The notes beneath the pieces are model-generated. The model searched no databases and had not been told where the DNA came from. It saw only the letters and a list, made by a program, of their open reading frames with translations. The position numbers were made by a program, and so were the translations under genes. A DNA stretch of 57,387 nucleotides from Lachnospiraceae bacterium (GTDB lineage Bacteria > Bacillota > Clostridia > Lachnospirales > Lachnospiraceae), in the NCBI GenBank assembly GCA_028693705.1, contig JAQUUX010000006.1:1-57387 (forward strand), given 5' to 3'. Shown one piece after another: positions 35,707-44,759 of the stretch; the stretch's first letter is position 1; every line of letters starts with the position of its first letter.

Positions 35707-36425
35707 GCGAAAACAAAGTACCTACACCACACATTGAGGCAGCTGTCGGAGATATCGCAGAAACCGTATTACTGCCGGGTGATCCATTACGTGCAAAATT
35801 TATTGCCGATAATTTCTTGACAGATGTAAAACAGTTTAACGGTGTTCGTAATATGCTTGGTTTCACAGGCTATTACAATGGTAAGAGAATCTCCGCTATG
35901 GGAACCGGTATGGGTTGTCCTTCCATTGGTATTTATTCCTATGAATTGATTCACTTCTATGGTTGTAAAAACCTGATTCGTATCGGTACAGCAGGTGCTA
36001 TGAACCCTGATGTAAAGGTAAAGGATATTGTTATCGGTATGGGTGCCTGCACCACTTCTAATTATGTAAGATTATTTGGTCTGCCGGGAGATTATTCCTG
36101 CATCGCCAGCTATGAACTGTTACGCAAGGCAACAGATGTTGCTGATAAATTAGGACTTTCCTATAAGGTTGGAAATATCCTTTCTTCTGATATGTTCTAT
36201 AATCCGGAAAATCCGGCACCAACCAGCACCAGCTGGACAGATATGGGTGTGTTGGCAGTAGAGATGGAATCCGCAGCGCTTTATTCAAATGCAGCAAGAG
36301 CAGGGGCTAATGCACTTTGTATTCTGACCATTTCTGATTCTGCTTTTTCAGGTGTTGTAACGACTGCAGAAGAACGTCAGAAGACATTTACAGATATGAT
36401 GAAGATTGCACTGGAACTTGCATAA
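35703..36425 (+). CDS. deoD: Purine nucleoside phosphorylase DeoD
   Basis: This 240-residue protein is of the hexameric bacterial PNP type. The phosphate-binding GDPLRAKFIADNFL, the GTGMGCPSIGIYSYELI loop, the purine/ribose-binding EMESAALY and the catalytic Asp motif ISDSAFSG are present. It phosphorolyses purine nucleosides to base plus ribose 1-phosphate. The gene directly precedes a nucleoside ABC importer and shares the operon with an overlapping M20 gene upstream. Confidence 0.95.
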   Translation: MSENKVPTPHIEAAVGDIAETVLLPGDPLRAKFIADNFLTDVKQFNGVRNMLGFTGYYNGKRISAMGTGMGCPSIGIYSYELIHFYGCKNLIRIGTAGAMNPDVKVKDIVIGMGACTTSNYVRLFGLPGDYSCIASYELLRKATDVADKLGLSYKVGNILSSDMFYNPENPAPTSTSWTDMGVLAVEMESAALYSNAARAGANALCILTISDSAFSGVVTTAEERQKTFTDMMKIALELA

Positions 36426-36485
36426 TGCTTTCATTACAACAATTATTTATGTAAACTAAGATAAACAAAAGGATGGTGCGTTTTA

Positions 36486-38027
36486 ATGGGTAAAGAGATA
36501 CTTCGGGTAGAAAATCTGACAAAGATATATCCCGGTGGAACGGTTGCCAATTATAAGATCAACTTTAGTGCAGATGAAGGAGAAATTCATGCACTGGTTG
36601 GGGAAAATGGTGCCGGTAAATCCACTTTGATGAAGATGCTGTTCGGTATCGAAGAAGTAACGGACGGTAAGATATTTTTACGTGGAGAAGAGATTCATTT
36701 TGCCAATAGTACAGATGCCATTGCTCATGGAATCGGTATGGTACAGCAGCATATGATGTTAGTACCCTCCCTTACCGTGGCAGAGAATCTGGTACTGGGC
36801 ATAGAACATACAACCGGCCTCTTCGTAGACAAAAAACAGAACGTAAAAGATACAGAAGAAATTTCTGAAAAATATAATTTGAAGGTAGATGCAGATAAGC
36901 TGGTACGTGACATCAGTATCGGTATGAAGCAGAAGCTGGAGATCTTGAAGACCATGTATCGTGGTGCCAAGATCATCATTCTGGATGAGCCTACCGCAGT
37001 ACTGGCGCCTCAGGAAACAGAGGAATTATTTGAACAGCTTTTAAATCTGAAAAAGGATGGATACACAATTCTGTTCATTTCCCATAAGCTGAACGAAGTA
37101 AAATATCTTTGCGATCGTCTGACTGTATTAAAGGATGGTAAATCCATTGGTACTTATAATGTAAGTGATGTTACTGTGGAAGAGATTTCCAATCTGATGG
37201 TCGGTCGTGACATTACTCTTTCCTATGATAAAGATGAAACAGAAATAGGAGACAAAATCCTGACAGTGGATCATCTGAATTTCGTGGATAAATTTGGTAC
37301 GAAGAAACTGGATGACTTAAGCTTTTCACTTCGTTCCGGAGAGGTACTGGGAATCGCCGGTATCGAAGGAAACGGACAAAAGGAAGCTATGGAAATCCTT
37401 ACCGGCAACATGAAATGTGATTCCGGCAGTATCCAGTTCAAGGGAAAAGATCTGACGAAACTCACCATCGGTAAGATCAGGGATACCGGTATTGCCCACG
37501 TGCCGGAAGACAGAAACTTAGACGGCAGCGCACCACAGATGAGTGTGCGGGATAATATCAGTGCTGCCAGCCTGAAGAAATTTACCAATAAATTCAAGTT
37601 GCTGGATCAGAAGAAAATCGATGAATACTGTGAAGAAAGCGTTGAAAAATTTAAGGTAAAAACCTCCGGTTTAAATTCCATGATCAAGAGCCTTTCCGGC
37701 GGTAATGTGCAGAAGGCAATTGTTGCCAGGGAATTTACCCAGGATGCCGATGTGATTGTTTTGAATCAGCCAACCCGTGGTGTTGATGTAGGAGCCATGG
37801 AATTTATCCATAAGAAGATATTAGAGATGAGAAGTCAGAAGAAATCCATGGTAATGGTCAGCGCAGATTTAGCTGAGTTACAGGCATTAAGTGATCGAAT
37901 CATTGTATTTTATAAGGGTAAAGTCGTTGGTGTTATTGATGATGTAAAACAAACCACAGACAAAGAACTGGGTCTTTACATGCTGGGTCTGAAGCAGGAC
38001 TCAAAAGAGAAACTGATGGAGGCGTAG
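36486..38027 (+). CDS. Nucleoside ABC importer, tandem ATPase
   Basis: This 513-residue ATPase has two ABC cassettes, as in NupO/RbsA-type proteins. Cassette 1 has Walker A GENGAGKS, and Walker B with D-loop ILDEPTAVL. Cassette 2 has a degenerate Walker A (GIEGNGQKE) and the signature LSGGNVQK with the VLNQPTRGVDVG region. It powers import through the two following permeases; the BMP lipoprotein downstream supplies ligand. It starts 60 bases after deoD. Confidence 0.94.
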   Translation: MGKEILRVENLTKIYPGGTVANYKINFSADEGEIHALVGENGAGKSTLMKMLFGIEEVTDGKIFLRGEEIHFANSTDAIAHGIGMVQQHMMLVPSLTVAENLVLGIEHTTGLFVDKKQNVKDTEEISEKYNLKVDADKLVRDISIGMKQKLEILKTMYRGAKIIILDEPTAVLAPQETEELFEQLLNLKKDGYTILFISHKLNEVKYLCDRLTVLKDGKSIGTYNVSDVTVEEISNLMVGRDITLSYDKDETEIGDKILTVDHLNFVDKFGTKKLDDLSFSLRSGEVLGIAGIEGNGQKEAMEILTGNMKCDSGSIQFKGKDLTKLTIGKIRDTGIAHVPEDRNLDGSAPQMSVRDNISAASLKKFTNKFKLLDQKKIDEYCEESVEKFKVKTSGLNSMIKSLSGGNVQKAIVAREFTQDADVIVLNQPTRGVDVGAMEFIHKKILEMRSQKKSMVMVSADLAELQALSDRIIVFYKGKVVGVIDDVKQTTDKELGLYMLGLKQDSKEKLMEA

Positions 38028-38030
38028 AGG

Positions 38031-39110
38031 ATGAAAAAGAAGAAAAAAGATTGGTATGGTGTCATCCGTGTTCTGGCCGCTGTCGCACTTGCTTTTATCA
38101 TAGCAACGATTATCATTGCTATTGTGGCAGAAGATCCGGCTACGGCACTGCATAAATTTTTCCTGGGGCCATTTTCCACAAAAAGAAATTTCTTTAATGT
38201 AATAGAAAGTATGATACCACTTGTATTTGCGGCATTAGCTATCAATATCATGCACAAGAGCGGTCTGTTCTCCATGGCTGCTGACTCCGCATTTTATATG
38301 GCAGGTGTAACTGCAGCCAGTATTGCTATCGGCTGTAAGCTGCCTGCAGGTGTACACCAGGTAGTTATTATCCTGGCAGGTGCCCTGGTTGGTGGTTTGA
38401 TTGGTCTGATCCCGGTATTGATCAAAAAATTCTGTGGAGCTAATGAATTGGTTGTATCCTTGATGATGGGTTATCTTTTCTTTAACTTCGGTTATTGGCT
38501 GATCAGAGAATTTTTTATTGATATTGCAAACGGATCTTATTCCGTTAAATTTGAAAAAACAGCTTCCCTTGGAAAGATGATCCAGGGAACCAACACCCAT
38601 TATGGTGTGTTAATCATGATCGTAGCGGTTATCCTGGTCTGGATTTTGATGGACAAGTCCAAATTTGGACGGGAACTGAAGATCACAGGTGCCAATAGAA
38701 GATTTGCTAAATATGCAGGTATTAATGTAGGCGGTGTTATCGTTGGTTCACAGTTTGTCGGTGGTGCAGTAGCAGGTGCCGGCGGTGCAGTCGAGATGAT
38801 CGGCATGTATTCCAAGTTTGAGTGGATTATCTCCGTCAGCTATGTATGGGATGGTATTCTGATCAATCTGTTAGCAAGTACGAAACCATTGTTTATTCCA
38901 TTGGCAGCATTTTTCATCTCCTACATTCGTGTAGGTGCAACAGTAATGTCCCGTGGTGGTGACGTGGATGCAGAAATCGTATCCGTTATCCAGGGTATTA
39001 TTATTCTGCTGGTTGCTTCAGAGCGGTTCTTATACACCATGAAGAAGCGTCAGGAAGAAAAAGAAGCATTGGAAAATCAGTTAATAGAAGATAAAAAGGC
39101 AGAAGAATAG
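38031..39110 (+). CDS. Nucleoside ABC importer permease, NupP-like
   Basis: This 359-residue protein has about nine hydrophobic segments, of the BPD_transp_2 type used by ribose and nucleoside importers. GGAGGCG precedes ATG 38031, three bases after the ATPase stop. The GVGANRRF-like cytoplasmic loop appears here as ITGANRRFAKYAGINVG. It pairs with the next permease to form the channel. Confidence 0.92.
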   Translation: MKKKKKDWYGVIRVLAAVALAFIIATIIIAIVAEDPATALHKFFLGPFSTKRNFFNVIESMIPLVFAALAINIMHKSGLFSMAADSAFYMAGVTAASIAIGCKLPAGVHQVVIILAGALVGGLIGLIPVLIKKFCGANELVVSLMMGYLFFNFGYWLIREFFIDIANGSYSVKFEKTASLGKMIQGTNTHYGVLIMIVAVILVWILMDKSKFGRELKITGANRRFAKYAGINVGGVIVGSQFVGGAVAGAGGAVEMIGMYSKFEWIISVSYVWDGILINLLASTKPLFIPLAAFFISYIRVGATVMSRGGDVDAEIVSVIQGIIILLVASERFLYTMKKRQEEKEALENQLIEDKKAEE

Positions 39111-39122
39111 GAGGAGAAGAAA

Positions 39123-40037
39123 ATGGAAATGTTTTTAAAGCTTGATTTCTGGTTTACCGTTTTTCGTTGTGCAACTCCTGTTCTGTTTGCAACGATGGCA
39201 GCAATGATTGCAGATCGTTCCGGCATACTGAATCTTGGTATGGAAGGAGCCATGGCAATCGCTTCCTTAAGCGGTGTTTTGGCAAGTGGTTTTTCAGGAA
39301 ATTTATTAGTAGGTGGCTTTGTTGGTTTATTCTGCGGTACATTATTTACCATGATCCTGGCTTATTTCATTATGAATATGAAAGCAAATCAGGTTATTGC
39401 CGGTATTGCCATGAACCTGGCAGCATCGGGTGGCAGTATTTTTGCTCTGTATTCCATAACCGGAGACAAGAATACCAGTAATTCCATCCAGTCAAAGGCT
39501 TTCCCGAGTGTGGAAATCCCTGTGTTAAAGGATATACCTGTACTGGGAGATATTCTTTCTGGTCATAATGTACTCACATACCTTGCTTTTATTCTGGCAA
39601 TTGTGTTATTTATTGTATTGAAGAAAACCAAATTTGGGTTTAAAGTAAGAGCGGTAGGAGAATCCCCGGAAGCAGCAGAATCTGTTGGTATCAAGGTTCA
39701 CCGTGTTCGCTACCAGACTATGTTTTTAAGCGGTCTGCTGGCATCTTTTGGTGGTATCTATATGTCCATGGGTTATATCAACCGTTGGACAGCAGGTATG
39801 ATTGCAGGACGTGGTTACATCGCTCTGGCAACTAATGCCATGGCAGCAGGAAATTCACTCCTTGGTATGTTCGCTTCCTTGTTGTATGGTTTTGGCAGCA
39901 GTATTGCCATTTACTTACAGAATATGAATATGGATCCTTACATGGTAACCATGATTCCTTATCTGGCAATCATCGTATTCTACGTTTTATTCAGCTTATA
40001 TTACAGACATAAAAATAAACAGCATGAAAGTCTGTAA
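39123..40037 (+). CDS. Nucleoside ABC importer permease, NupQ-like
   Basis: This 304-residue BPD_transp_2 permease has the N-terminal ATPVLFATMAAMIADRSGILNLGMEGAM motif characteristic of the YufQ/NupQ group. The loop VRAVGESPEAAESVGIKV follows near residue 180. AGGAGGAG precedes ATG 39123. It lies 12 bases after the partner permease. Confidence 0.93.
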   Translation: MEMFLKLDFWFTVFRCATPVLFATMAAMIADRSGILNLGMEGAMAIASLSGVLASGFSGNLLVGGFVGLFCGTLFTMILAYFIMNMKANQVIAGIAMNLAASGGSIFALYSITGDKNTSNSIQSKAFPSVEIPVLKDIPVLGDILSGHNVLTYLAFILAIVLFIVLKKTKFGFKVRAVGESPEAAESVGIKVHRVRYQTMFLSGLLASFGGIYMSMGYINRWTAGMIAGRGYIALATNAMAAGNSLLGMFASLLYGFGSSIAIYLQNMNMDPYMVTMIPYLAIIVFYVLFSLYYRHKNKQHESL

Positions 40038-40100
40038 AAATCAGCGTTAATAATGTAAAATGTATGGATATGTAATTAAAAATATGCTATAAAATAATGG

Positions 40101-40121
40101 TATCAATAGGAAATATTGATA
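40101..40121. promoter_or_regulatory. Perfect inverted repeat upstream of the BMP gene
   Basis: TATCAATA (40101-40108) and TATTGATA (40114-40121) flank GGAAA. It lies 39 bases before the BMP start codon, just downstream of an extended -10-like TGCTATAAA. It may be an operator for separate control of the binding protein, or an RNA hairpin. Confidence 0.45.
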
Positions 40122-40159
40122 TAGATGTAACTTTTCACAAACACAAATAGGAGGAATTT

Positions 40160-41329
40160 ATGAAGAAGTTATTGAACAAAGTAGTAAGTGTCGCTCTTGC
40201 AGGTGCTATGGTATTATCCATGACTGCATGTGGCTCAAGCGCATCCACAGCTGAAACAGCTCCAGCTGAATCCGCAGCAGCAGGTACAGAAGCAGCTGCT
40301 GAAACAACTGCAGCAACCGGTGATCCATTAAAGATTACTCTTTGCGTAGGACGTACAAATGATATGTCTTTCCAGCAGTCAGCTTATGAAGGTGTTATGA
40401 AGGTTCAGGAATTATATCCTGATCAGGTAGAAGTAAATGTAGTAGAAATGACAGATGATACAACAAAGTGGGAAGCAGCATTCTATGATGCAGCAGACGC
40501 TGGCGCAGATATCATCATGGGTACAGGTTTCCAGAATCTGGACAACTTTACCAATATCCCTCAGGAATATCCTGACACAAAGTTCATCCTGTTCGATCAG
40601 GGTCTTGATTTTGAAGCAAATGAACTTCCTAACGTAATGGGCGTTTTATTTGATTCCAACCAGTCCGGTTTCTTAGCAGGTGCAGTAGCAGCTTATTATA
40701 CACAGAATGAAAATGCAGCTAACCCAGATAAGACTCTTGGTTTCGTAGGTGCTATGGAAATCGTTACTATCACAGATTTCTTAGTAGGTTATGCAGAAGG
40801 CGCTAGATATGTAGATCCAGATATGCAGATCAAAACTGCTTATGTTGGTGATTTCGTTGATACAGCAAAAGCAAAAGATCAGTCCAAGGCTCAGATCGCT
40901 GACGGCGCTGACATTATCTTCCAGGTAGCTGGTGGTGCAGGTACAGGTGTTATCGAAGCAGCTTCTGAAGTAGATGGCGTTATGGCTATCGGTGTTGATG
41001 CTGACCAGTATGAGACAATGGAAGATCCTGCTTTGAAAGAAGCAGTTATCACATCCAGCTTAAAGAGACTTGACAATGCAATCGTTAAGATCATTGGTGA
41101 TTACCTGGCAGATCCTGCAAGCGTAGGATTTGGTTCTAACGTAACTTATGGTATGGAAGATGATGCTGTAGGTATCGTATTCAACGATAAGTTAACAGAG
41201 AGCATTGGCGAAGAAAACGTAGCTAATGTACAGGCTATTCTTGAGAAAATCAAGAGTGGTGAAATCACTGTTGATAAGGCTTCTGAATTAACATCTGATG
41301 AAATCAACGCTATCGTTGCAGGTGAATAA
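40160..41329 (+). CDS. BMP-family nucleoside-binding lipoprotein
   Basis: This is a 389-residue lipoprotein with signal peptide, lipobox LSMTAC and an Ala/Thr/Glu linker to about residue 52. The basic membrane protein domain (PF02608 type) follows, with ITLCVGRTNDMSFQQSAYEGV and the GFVGAMEIVTITDFLVGYAEGA motif. This family binds purine nucleosides for the preceding NupOPQ-like importer. It has an AGGAGGAATTT ribosome site and its own upstream gap of 122 bases, so it may be expressed above the other components. Confidence 0.93.
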   Translation: MKKLLNKVVSVALAGAMVLSMTACGSSASTAETAPAESAAAGTEAAAETTAATGDPLKITLCVGRTNDMSFQQSAYEGVMKVQELYPDQVEVNVVEMTDDTTKWEAAFYDAADAGADIIMGTGFQNLDNFTNIPQEYPDTKFILFDQGLDFEANELPNVMGVLFDSNQSGFLAGAVAAYYTQNENAANPDKTLGFVGAMEIVTITDFLVGYAEGARYVDPDMQIKTAYVGDFVDTAKAKDQSKAQIADGADIIFQVAGGAGTGVIEAASEVDGVMAIGVDADQYETMEDPALKEAVITSSLKRLDNAIVKIIGDYLADPASVGFGSNVTYGMEDDAVGIVFNDKLTESIGEENVANVQAILEKIKSGEITVDKASELTSDEINAIVAGE

Positions 41330-41363
41330 TTTTTAAGAATTTTTAGAAGTAAATAAAATCCAT

Positions 41364-41395
41364 AAAGGGGTGGCAATTATGCCGCCCCTTTTTTC
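41364..41395 (+). terminator. Terminator of the nucleoside-importer operon
   Basis: AAGGGG-T-GGC (41365-41374) pairs with GCC-G-CCCCTT (41381-41390) across AATTAT and runs into TTTTTT. Confidence 0.9.
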
Positions 41396-41495
41396 TAAAA
41401 ATAAATACCAAAAAATCAAAAAAATATAATAAAGAAAATAAAACAAGTAATAAAAGAAAATAGTATAGAAAAAAATTACTGAAAAGGGGAACTGC

Positions 41496-42281
41496 ATGAG
41501 TAAGTATGGAATCATAGATAGCCATGCCCACATTTGTGGAAATGACTTGTTTCCAAGATTTGAACAGGTAGTTGCAGATGCAAAAGCCGCGGGTATCTGT
41601 CGTATATTAATTGTATGTACCGAAGTAGAAGAAGCTAAAAGAGCTGTTCAGATAGCAGAAAATGATCCTATGTTTGATGTTGCACTGGCTTTTTATCCCA
41701 ATGATGTATTAAAAGCAAGTGAAGAAGATTTTGCCGAGATGGAAAAACTTGTCCGCGCAGGAAAGACAATTGCGGTTGGCGAAATCGGCATGGATACCGT
41801 GGGATTTGGAGACGTAAAAGTTCCATTGTCACTTCAGGAAAAAGCATTTATCAGACAGATTCAACTGGCAAATGAATGTAACAAACCTATCCTGGTTCAT
41901 ATGAGAGAAGCAACAGAGTATACACTTCCCATTATGAAGCAGTATTTAAAAGTACCCGGTATCATGCACTGCTACAGCGGTGGCTATGATGTGATGCAGG
42001 AATTTCTGGATATGGGAATGTATTTGTCATTTTCCGGAAACATTACCTTTGAAGATGACCAACAGACGTATCTGGCGGTAAAGAATGTACCTCTGGATCG
42101 TATTTTAATAGAGACGGATGCCCCATCATTAATACCGGCACCGATGCAGGGGAAACCCAATGAACCGAGTTATATTGTTTATGTGATTGAGAGGATATGC
42201 GAGATACGCGGGTGCAGCAAAGAGGAGTTGATTGAGGCGGTGTACCATAACTACCACAGATTGTTTGGGATTGCGGAGTAG
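41496..42281 (+). CDS. TatD-family metal-dependent hydrolase
   Basis: This 261-residue TIM-barrel protein has the TatD metal ligands: IDSHAHI at the N-terminus, VGEIGMD, ILVHMREA, MHCYSGG and ETDAPSLIPAP. Family members are 3'-5' DNA exonucleases or related phosphoesterases. AAAAGGGGA precedes ATG 41496. It is placed between the nucleoside importer and adenine deaminase, which may reflect nucleic-acid scavenging. The palindromic repeat region begins 28 bases after its stop. Confidence 0.88.
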   Translation: MSKYGIIDSHAHICGNDLFPRFEQVVADAKAAGICRILIVCTEVEEAKRAVQIAENDPMFDVALAFYPNDVLKASEEDFAEMEKLVRAGKTIAVGEIGMDTVGFGDVKVPLSLQEKAFIRQIQLANECNKPILVHMREATEYTLPIMKQYLKVPGIMHCYSGGYDVMQEFLDMGMYLSFSGNITFEDDQQTYLAVKNVPLDRILIETDAPSLIPAPMQGKPNEPSYIVYVIERICEIRGCSKEELIEAVYHNYHRLFGIAE

Positions 42282-42308
42282 TAGCGTGTTGATTTTGTGG
42301 ATAGTGAC

Positions 42309-42444
42309 GGTGTGGTGCGACTATACTTCTCGCAGGCCCGTTTTCACTACGTGAAAGACGTAGCGGCACATAGCTTCGCATAATACGCGAACCAAATGCC
42401 GACGTCTTTCAAGTGCCTTGCTCGAAGCACATTCACACCACACC
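42309..42444. repeat. Long imperfect palindrome, copy 1
   Basis: GGTGTGGTG (42309-42317) pairs with CACCACACC (42436-42444). TGAAAGACGT (42352-42361) pairs with ACGTCTTTCA (42402-42411). TTCGC (42375-42379) pairs with GCGAA (42387-42391) around loop ATAATAC. The apex, read on the minus strand, matches the apex of the palindrome at 42640-42767, so the two look like one repeat family in opposite orientation. Confidence 0.75.
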
Positions 42445-42524
42445 TGCATATACGCAAAACATTATACAACATACACCGTATTCCATATACACCGAGGAAC
42501 TTACGACATCGCTGCATCAACATC

Positions 42525-42606
42525 TCAATGCGATATTCCGTGCGTTGCAGCGCCTAAGTAACTACAACATTGCTATCAATTACATTGGCGCTGCTATACG
42601 CATTGA
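42525..42606. repeat. Internal palindrome between the two long hairpins
   Basis: TCAATGCG (42525-42532) pairs with CGCATTGA (42599-42606), and GCAGCGCC (42547-42554) pairs with GGCGCTGC (42587-42594). It lies in the otherwise featureless 195-base stretch between the larger palindromes. No believable gene occurs in this 527-base gap. Confidence 0.65.
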
Positions 42607-42639
42607 CGAGTTTTATTATAATAACTTGTTGAGATACCA

Positions 42640-42767
42640 GGGCAGTGGAGAGTGTGTTCCCATACGGGGTACTATAAAACCGTCAGTACTTGGTTTGCGT
42701 ATTTTGCAAACCTACGTACTGCTACGGTTTTATAGTACCCCGTATGGGAATACACTCTCCACTGCCC
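42640..42767. repeat. Near-perfect 60-bp-arm palindrome, copy 2
   Basis: The arm 42640-42698 (starting GGGCAGTGGAGAGTG, ending GGTTTGC) is the near-exact inverse of 42706-42767. The first 44 positions have one mismatch, and the last 15 have one mismatch and small insertions. The loop is GTATTTT. The hairpin ends 40 bases before the adenine deaminase start. It has no T-run, so it is not an ordinary terminator. Confidence 0.88.
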
Positions 42768-42807
42768 GGAACCTAAACCCACTTATTCATAACAAAAGGA
42801 GGAAATT

Positions 42808-44592
42808 ATGCTGAAAGTAAATCCAAAGGACAAACGCGTCCTGTTAAAAGCCGCCCTCGGCTTAGTAAAATCTGATTTGTGCCTGGTGAATGCCAAGCTT
42901 GTGAATGTATTCACTGGTGAGGTTTATCCGGCAGATGTATATGTAAAGTATGGTTTTATTGCTCATATTGAGGATAAACCGGAGAATATGGGTCTGGAAA
43001 AGGCTAAAGAACTGGCTGAAAGTATTTATGATGTAGCAGGCAGATATCTGATCCCCGGATTGGTAGATTCTCATATGCACATTGAGAGCTCCATGATGAC
43101 ACCCAGAAATTTAGCAAAGGCTATTATTCCAAACGGAACCACTACCATTATCCATGATCCACATGAATTGGGAAATGTATATGGTGTGGAAGGCGTGAAA
43201 TATATGCATGATGCAGGTGCCGATCTACCTATGCGTCAGTTAGTGGATATCCCAAGCTGCGTGCCTGCTGTACCGGGCTGTGAAAATGCAGGGGCCACTT
43301 TTATGACAGATGAGATTAATGAACTGGCCAAGTTGGACCGTGTAGTAGGTCTGGCAGAGGTTATGGATTTATATGGTGTTATCAACGGAGAAGACCGTAT
43401 GATGGATATTATTCAGGCCGTGAAGGATAAAGGAATGTATATCCAGGGACATGCTCCGCGTTTTGGTGGCAGAAACCTGTCAGCTTACCTGATTGGCGGA
43501 CCAAGTACCTGTCATGAGACCACGGTTTCTGAAGAGGCACTAGACAAGCTTCGTAACGGTATGTACGTAGATGCCAGAGAAAGCTCCATCAGTAAAAATG
43601 TAAGCGCTATTTGGGAAGGAATAAAAGATTGTAAATTCTTTGATACCTTAACACTTTGTACAGATGATAGAGAAAGTGATGATCTGCTCAATGTTGGTCA
43701 TTTAAATGCAGTTGTCCGTAAGGCAATTGAAGTCGGAATGGATCCTGTAGCTGCCATTAAATCAGCCAGTATCAATACGGCAAGAGAAATCGGTATGGAA
43801 CATATTGGCGCTATTGCACCAGGATATGCGGCAGATATGTCTATTGTATCTGAATTAGAAAAAGTAGATGTGGATGAAGTATTCTTTGGTGGAAAACTGG
43901 TTGCCAAAGGCGGCAAAATGGTGGAAAAGATTGCAGATAAACCATTTGAAATTGAAACCAGAAATTCCATGAATGTGGGTCATTTAACTGTAGATGATTT
44001 CCGTATCAAAGCGCCAATCCAGAATGGTGAAGTAACGGTAAATGTATTGAGCTATGTAGATAAGAAATCTGTTTATACCAAATTAAGCGTAGAGAAGTTC
44101 AAAGTGGTAGATGGAGAATTACAGTTGCCTGAAAATGTAATGTTTGCTGCAGTGGTAAATCGTTATGGTAAGGGAACCAGGACAGTGCATGTAGTTCGTA
44201 ATTTTGGTCTGGAAACCGGAGCAGTAGCTTCTACCGTATCTCATGACTCCCATAATCTGACGATTGTGTTTGATAAACCGGAAAATGCATTTGCAGCAGC
44301 CGAGGAACTGGTAAAAGTCGGTGGCGGTATGACAGCAGTGGATAACGGAAAAGTATTGGGAACGCTTGCACTGGAAGTAGGCGGACTGATGACACACTTA
44401 GAAGCAGCAGAACTGTCTGTAAAAGCTGATGAAATGAAAAAAATAGAGGCTAGCCTTGGATTACGTGAATTCGAGAACCCTCTCCTTCGTATTGTAACCA
44501 TGGCACTGCCTGTTGCACCTGAAGTAAAATTGTCAGATCTTGGTCTGATTGAAGTGGCAACCAAGAAGATCATTCCATTATTTGCAGAATAA
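42808..44592 (+). CDS. adeC: Adenine deaminase
   Basis: This 594-residue amidohydrolase converts adenine to hypoxanthine and ammonia. Metal motifs include GLVDSHMHIESSMM, the HDPHELGNV stretch, QGHAPRFGG and CTDDRESDDLLNVGHLN, all typical of AdeC/YerA. AAAGGAGGA precedes ATG 42808. It complements DeoD and the nucleoside importer by handling the adenine released. It sits immediately after the long palindrome, which could influence its expression. Confidence 0.95.
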   Translation: MLKVNPKDKRVLLKAALGLVKSDLCLVNAKLVNVFTGEVYPADVYVKYGFIAHIEDKPENMGLEKAKELAESIYDVAGRYLIPGLVDSHMHIESSMMTPRNLAKAIIPNGTTTIIHDPHELGNVYGVEGVKYMHDAGADLPMRQLVDIPSCVPAVPGCENAGATFMTDEINELAKLDRVVGLAEVMDLYGVINGEDRMMDIIQAVKDKGMYIQGHAPRFGGRNLSAYLIGGPSTCHETTVSEEALDKLRNGMYVDARESSISKNVSAIWEGIKDCKFFDTLTLCTDDRESDDLLNVGHLNAVVRKAIEVGMDPVAAIKSASINTAREIGMEHIGAIAPGYAADMSIVSELEKVDVDEVFFGGKLVAKGGKMVEKIADKPFEIETRNSMNVGHLTVDDFRIKAPIQNGEVTVNVLSYVDKKSVYTKLSVEKFKVVDGELQLPENVMFAAVVNRYGKGTRTVHVVRNFGLETGAVASTVSHDSHNLTIVFDKPENAFAAAEELVKVGGGMTAVDNGKVLGTLALEVGGLMTHLEAAELSVKADEMKKIEASLGLREFENPLLRIVTMALPVAPEVKLSDLGLIEVATKKIIPLFAE

Positions 44593-44608
44593 AAGCTTTC
44601 ACGCATCA

Positions 44609-44699
44609 ACAGATGAGTGGTTATAAGGCATCCAGGACTTAATCGTAGGTATGGTGTTTCGCCACTATAAGATTTGGTCTTGGGTGCATTCTCATTTGT
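44609..44699 (+). other. Three-tier hairpin between adeC and the deacylase gene
   Basis: The outer helix ACAGATGAG (44609-44617) pairs with CTCATTTGT (44691-44699). The middle helix GCATCCAGGAC (44628-44638) pairs with GTCTTGGGTGC (44677-44687) over 11 positions with two G-T pairs. The apical helix TGGTG (44652-44656) pairs with CGCCA (44660-44664). No T-run follows. It may be a structured leader for the following gene, a processed 3' end of adeC, or a repeat. Confidence 0.6.
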
Positions 44700-44759
44700 C
44701 AAGAAGTTAAACGAAGCATCAGATCGGAATTTATCTATAATAAAAAGAGGTGAAAGAAA

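Noticed and set aside
42640-42767. Simple intrinsic terminator of tatD
   Set aside because: The stem is about 60 pairs long and lacks a T-run, and it lies 360 bases beyond the tatD stop.
42413-42814. A 133-residue open frame across the palindromic region
   Set aside because: It is built from inverted-repeat sequence, has no ribosome site, no recognisable domain, and overlaps the adeC start and its ribosome site.
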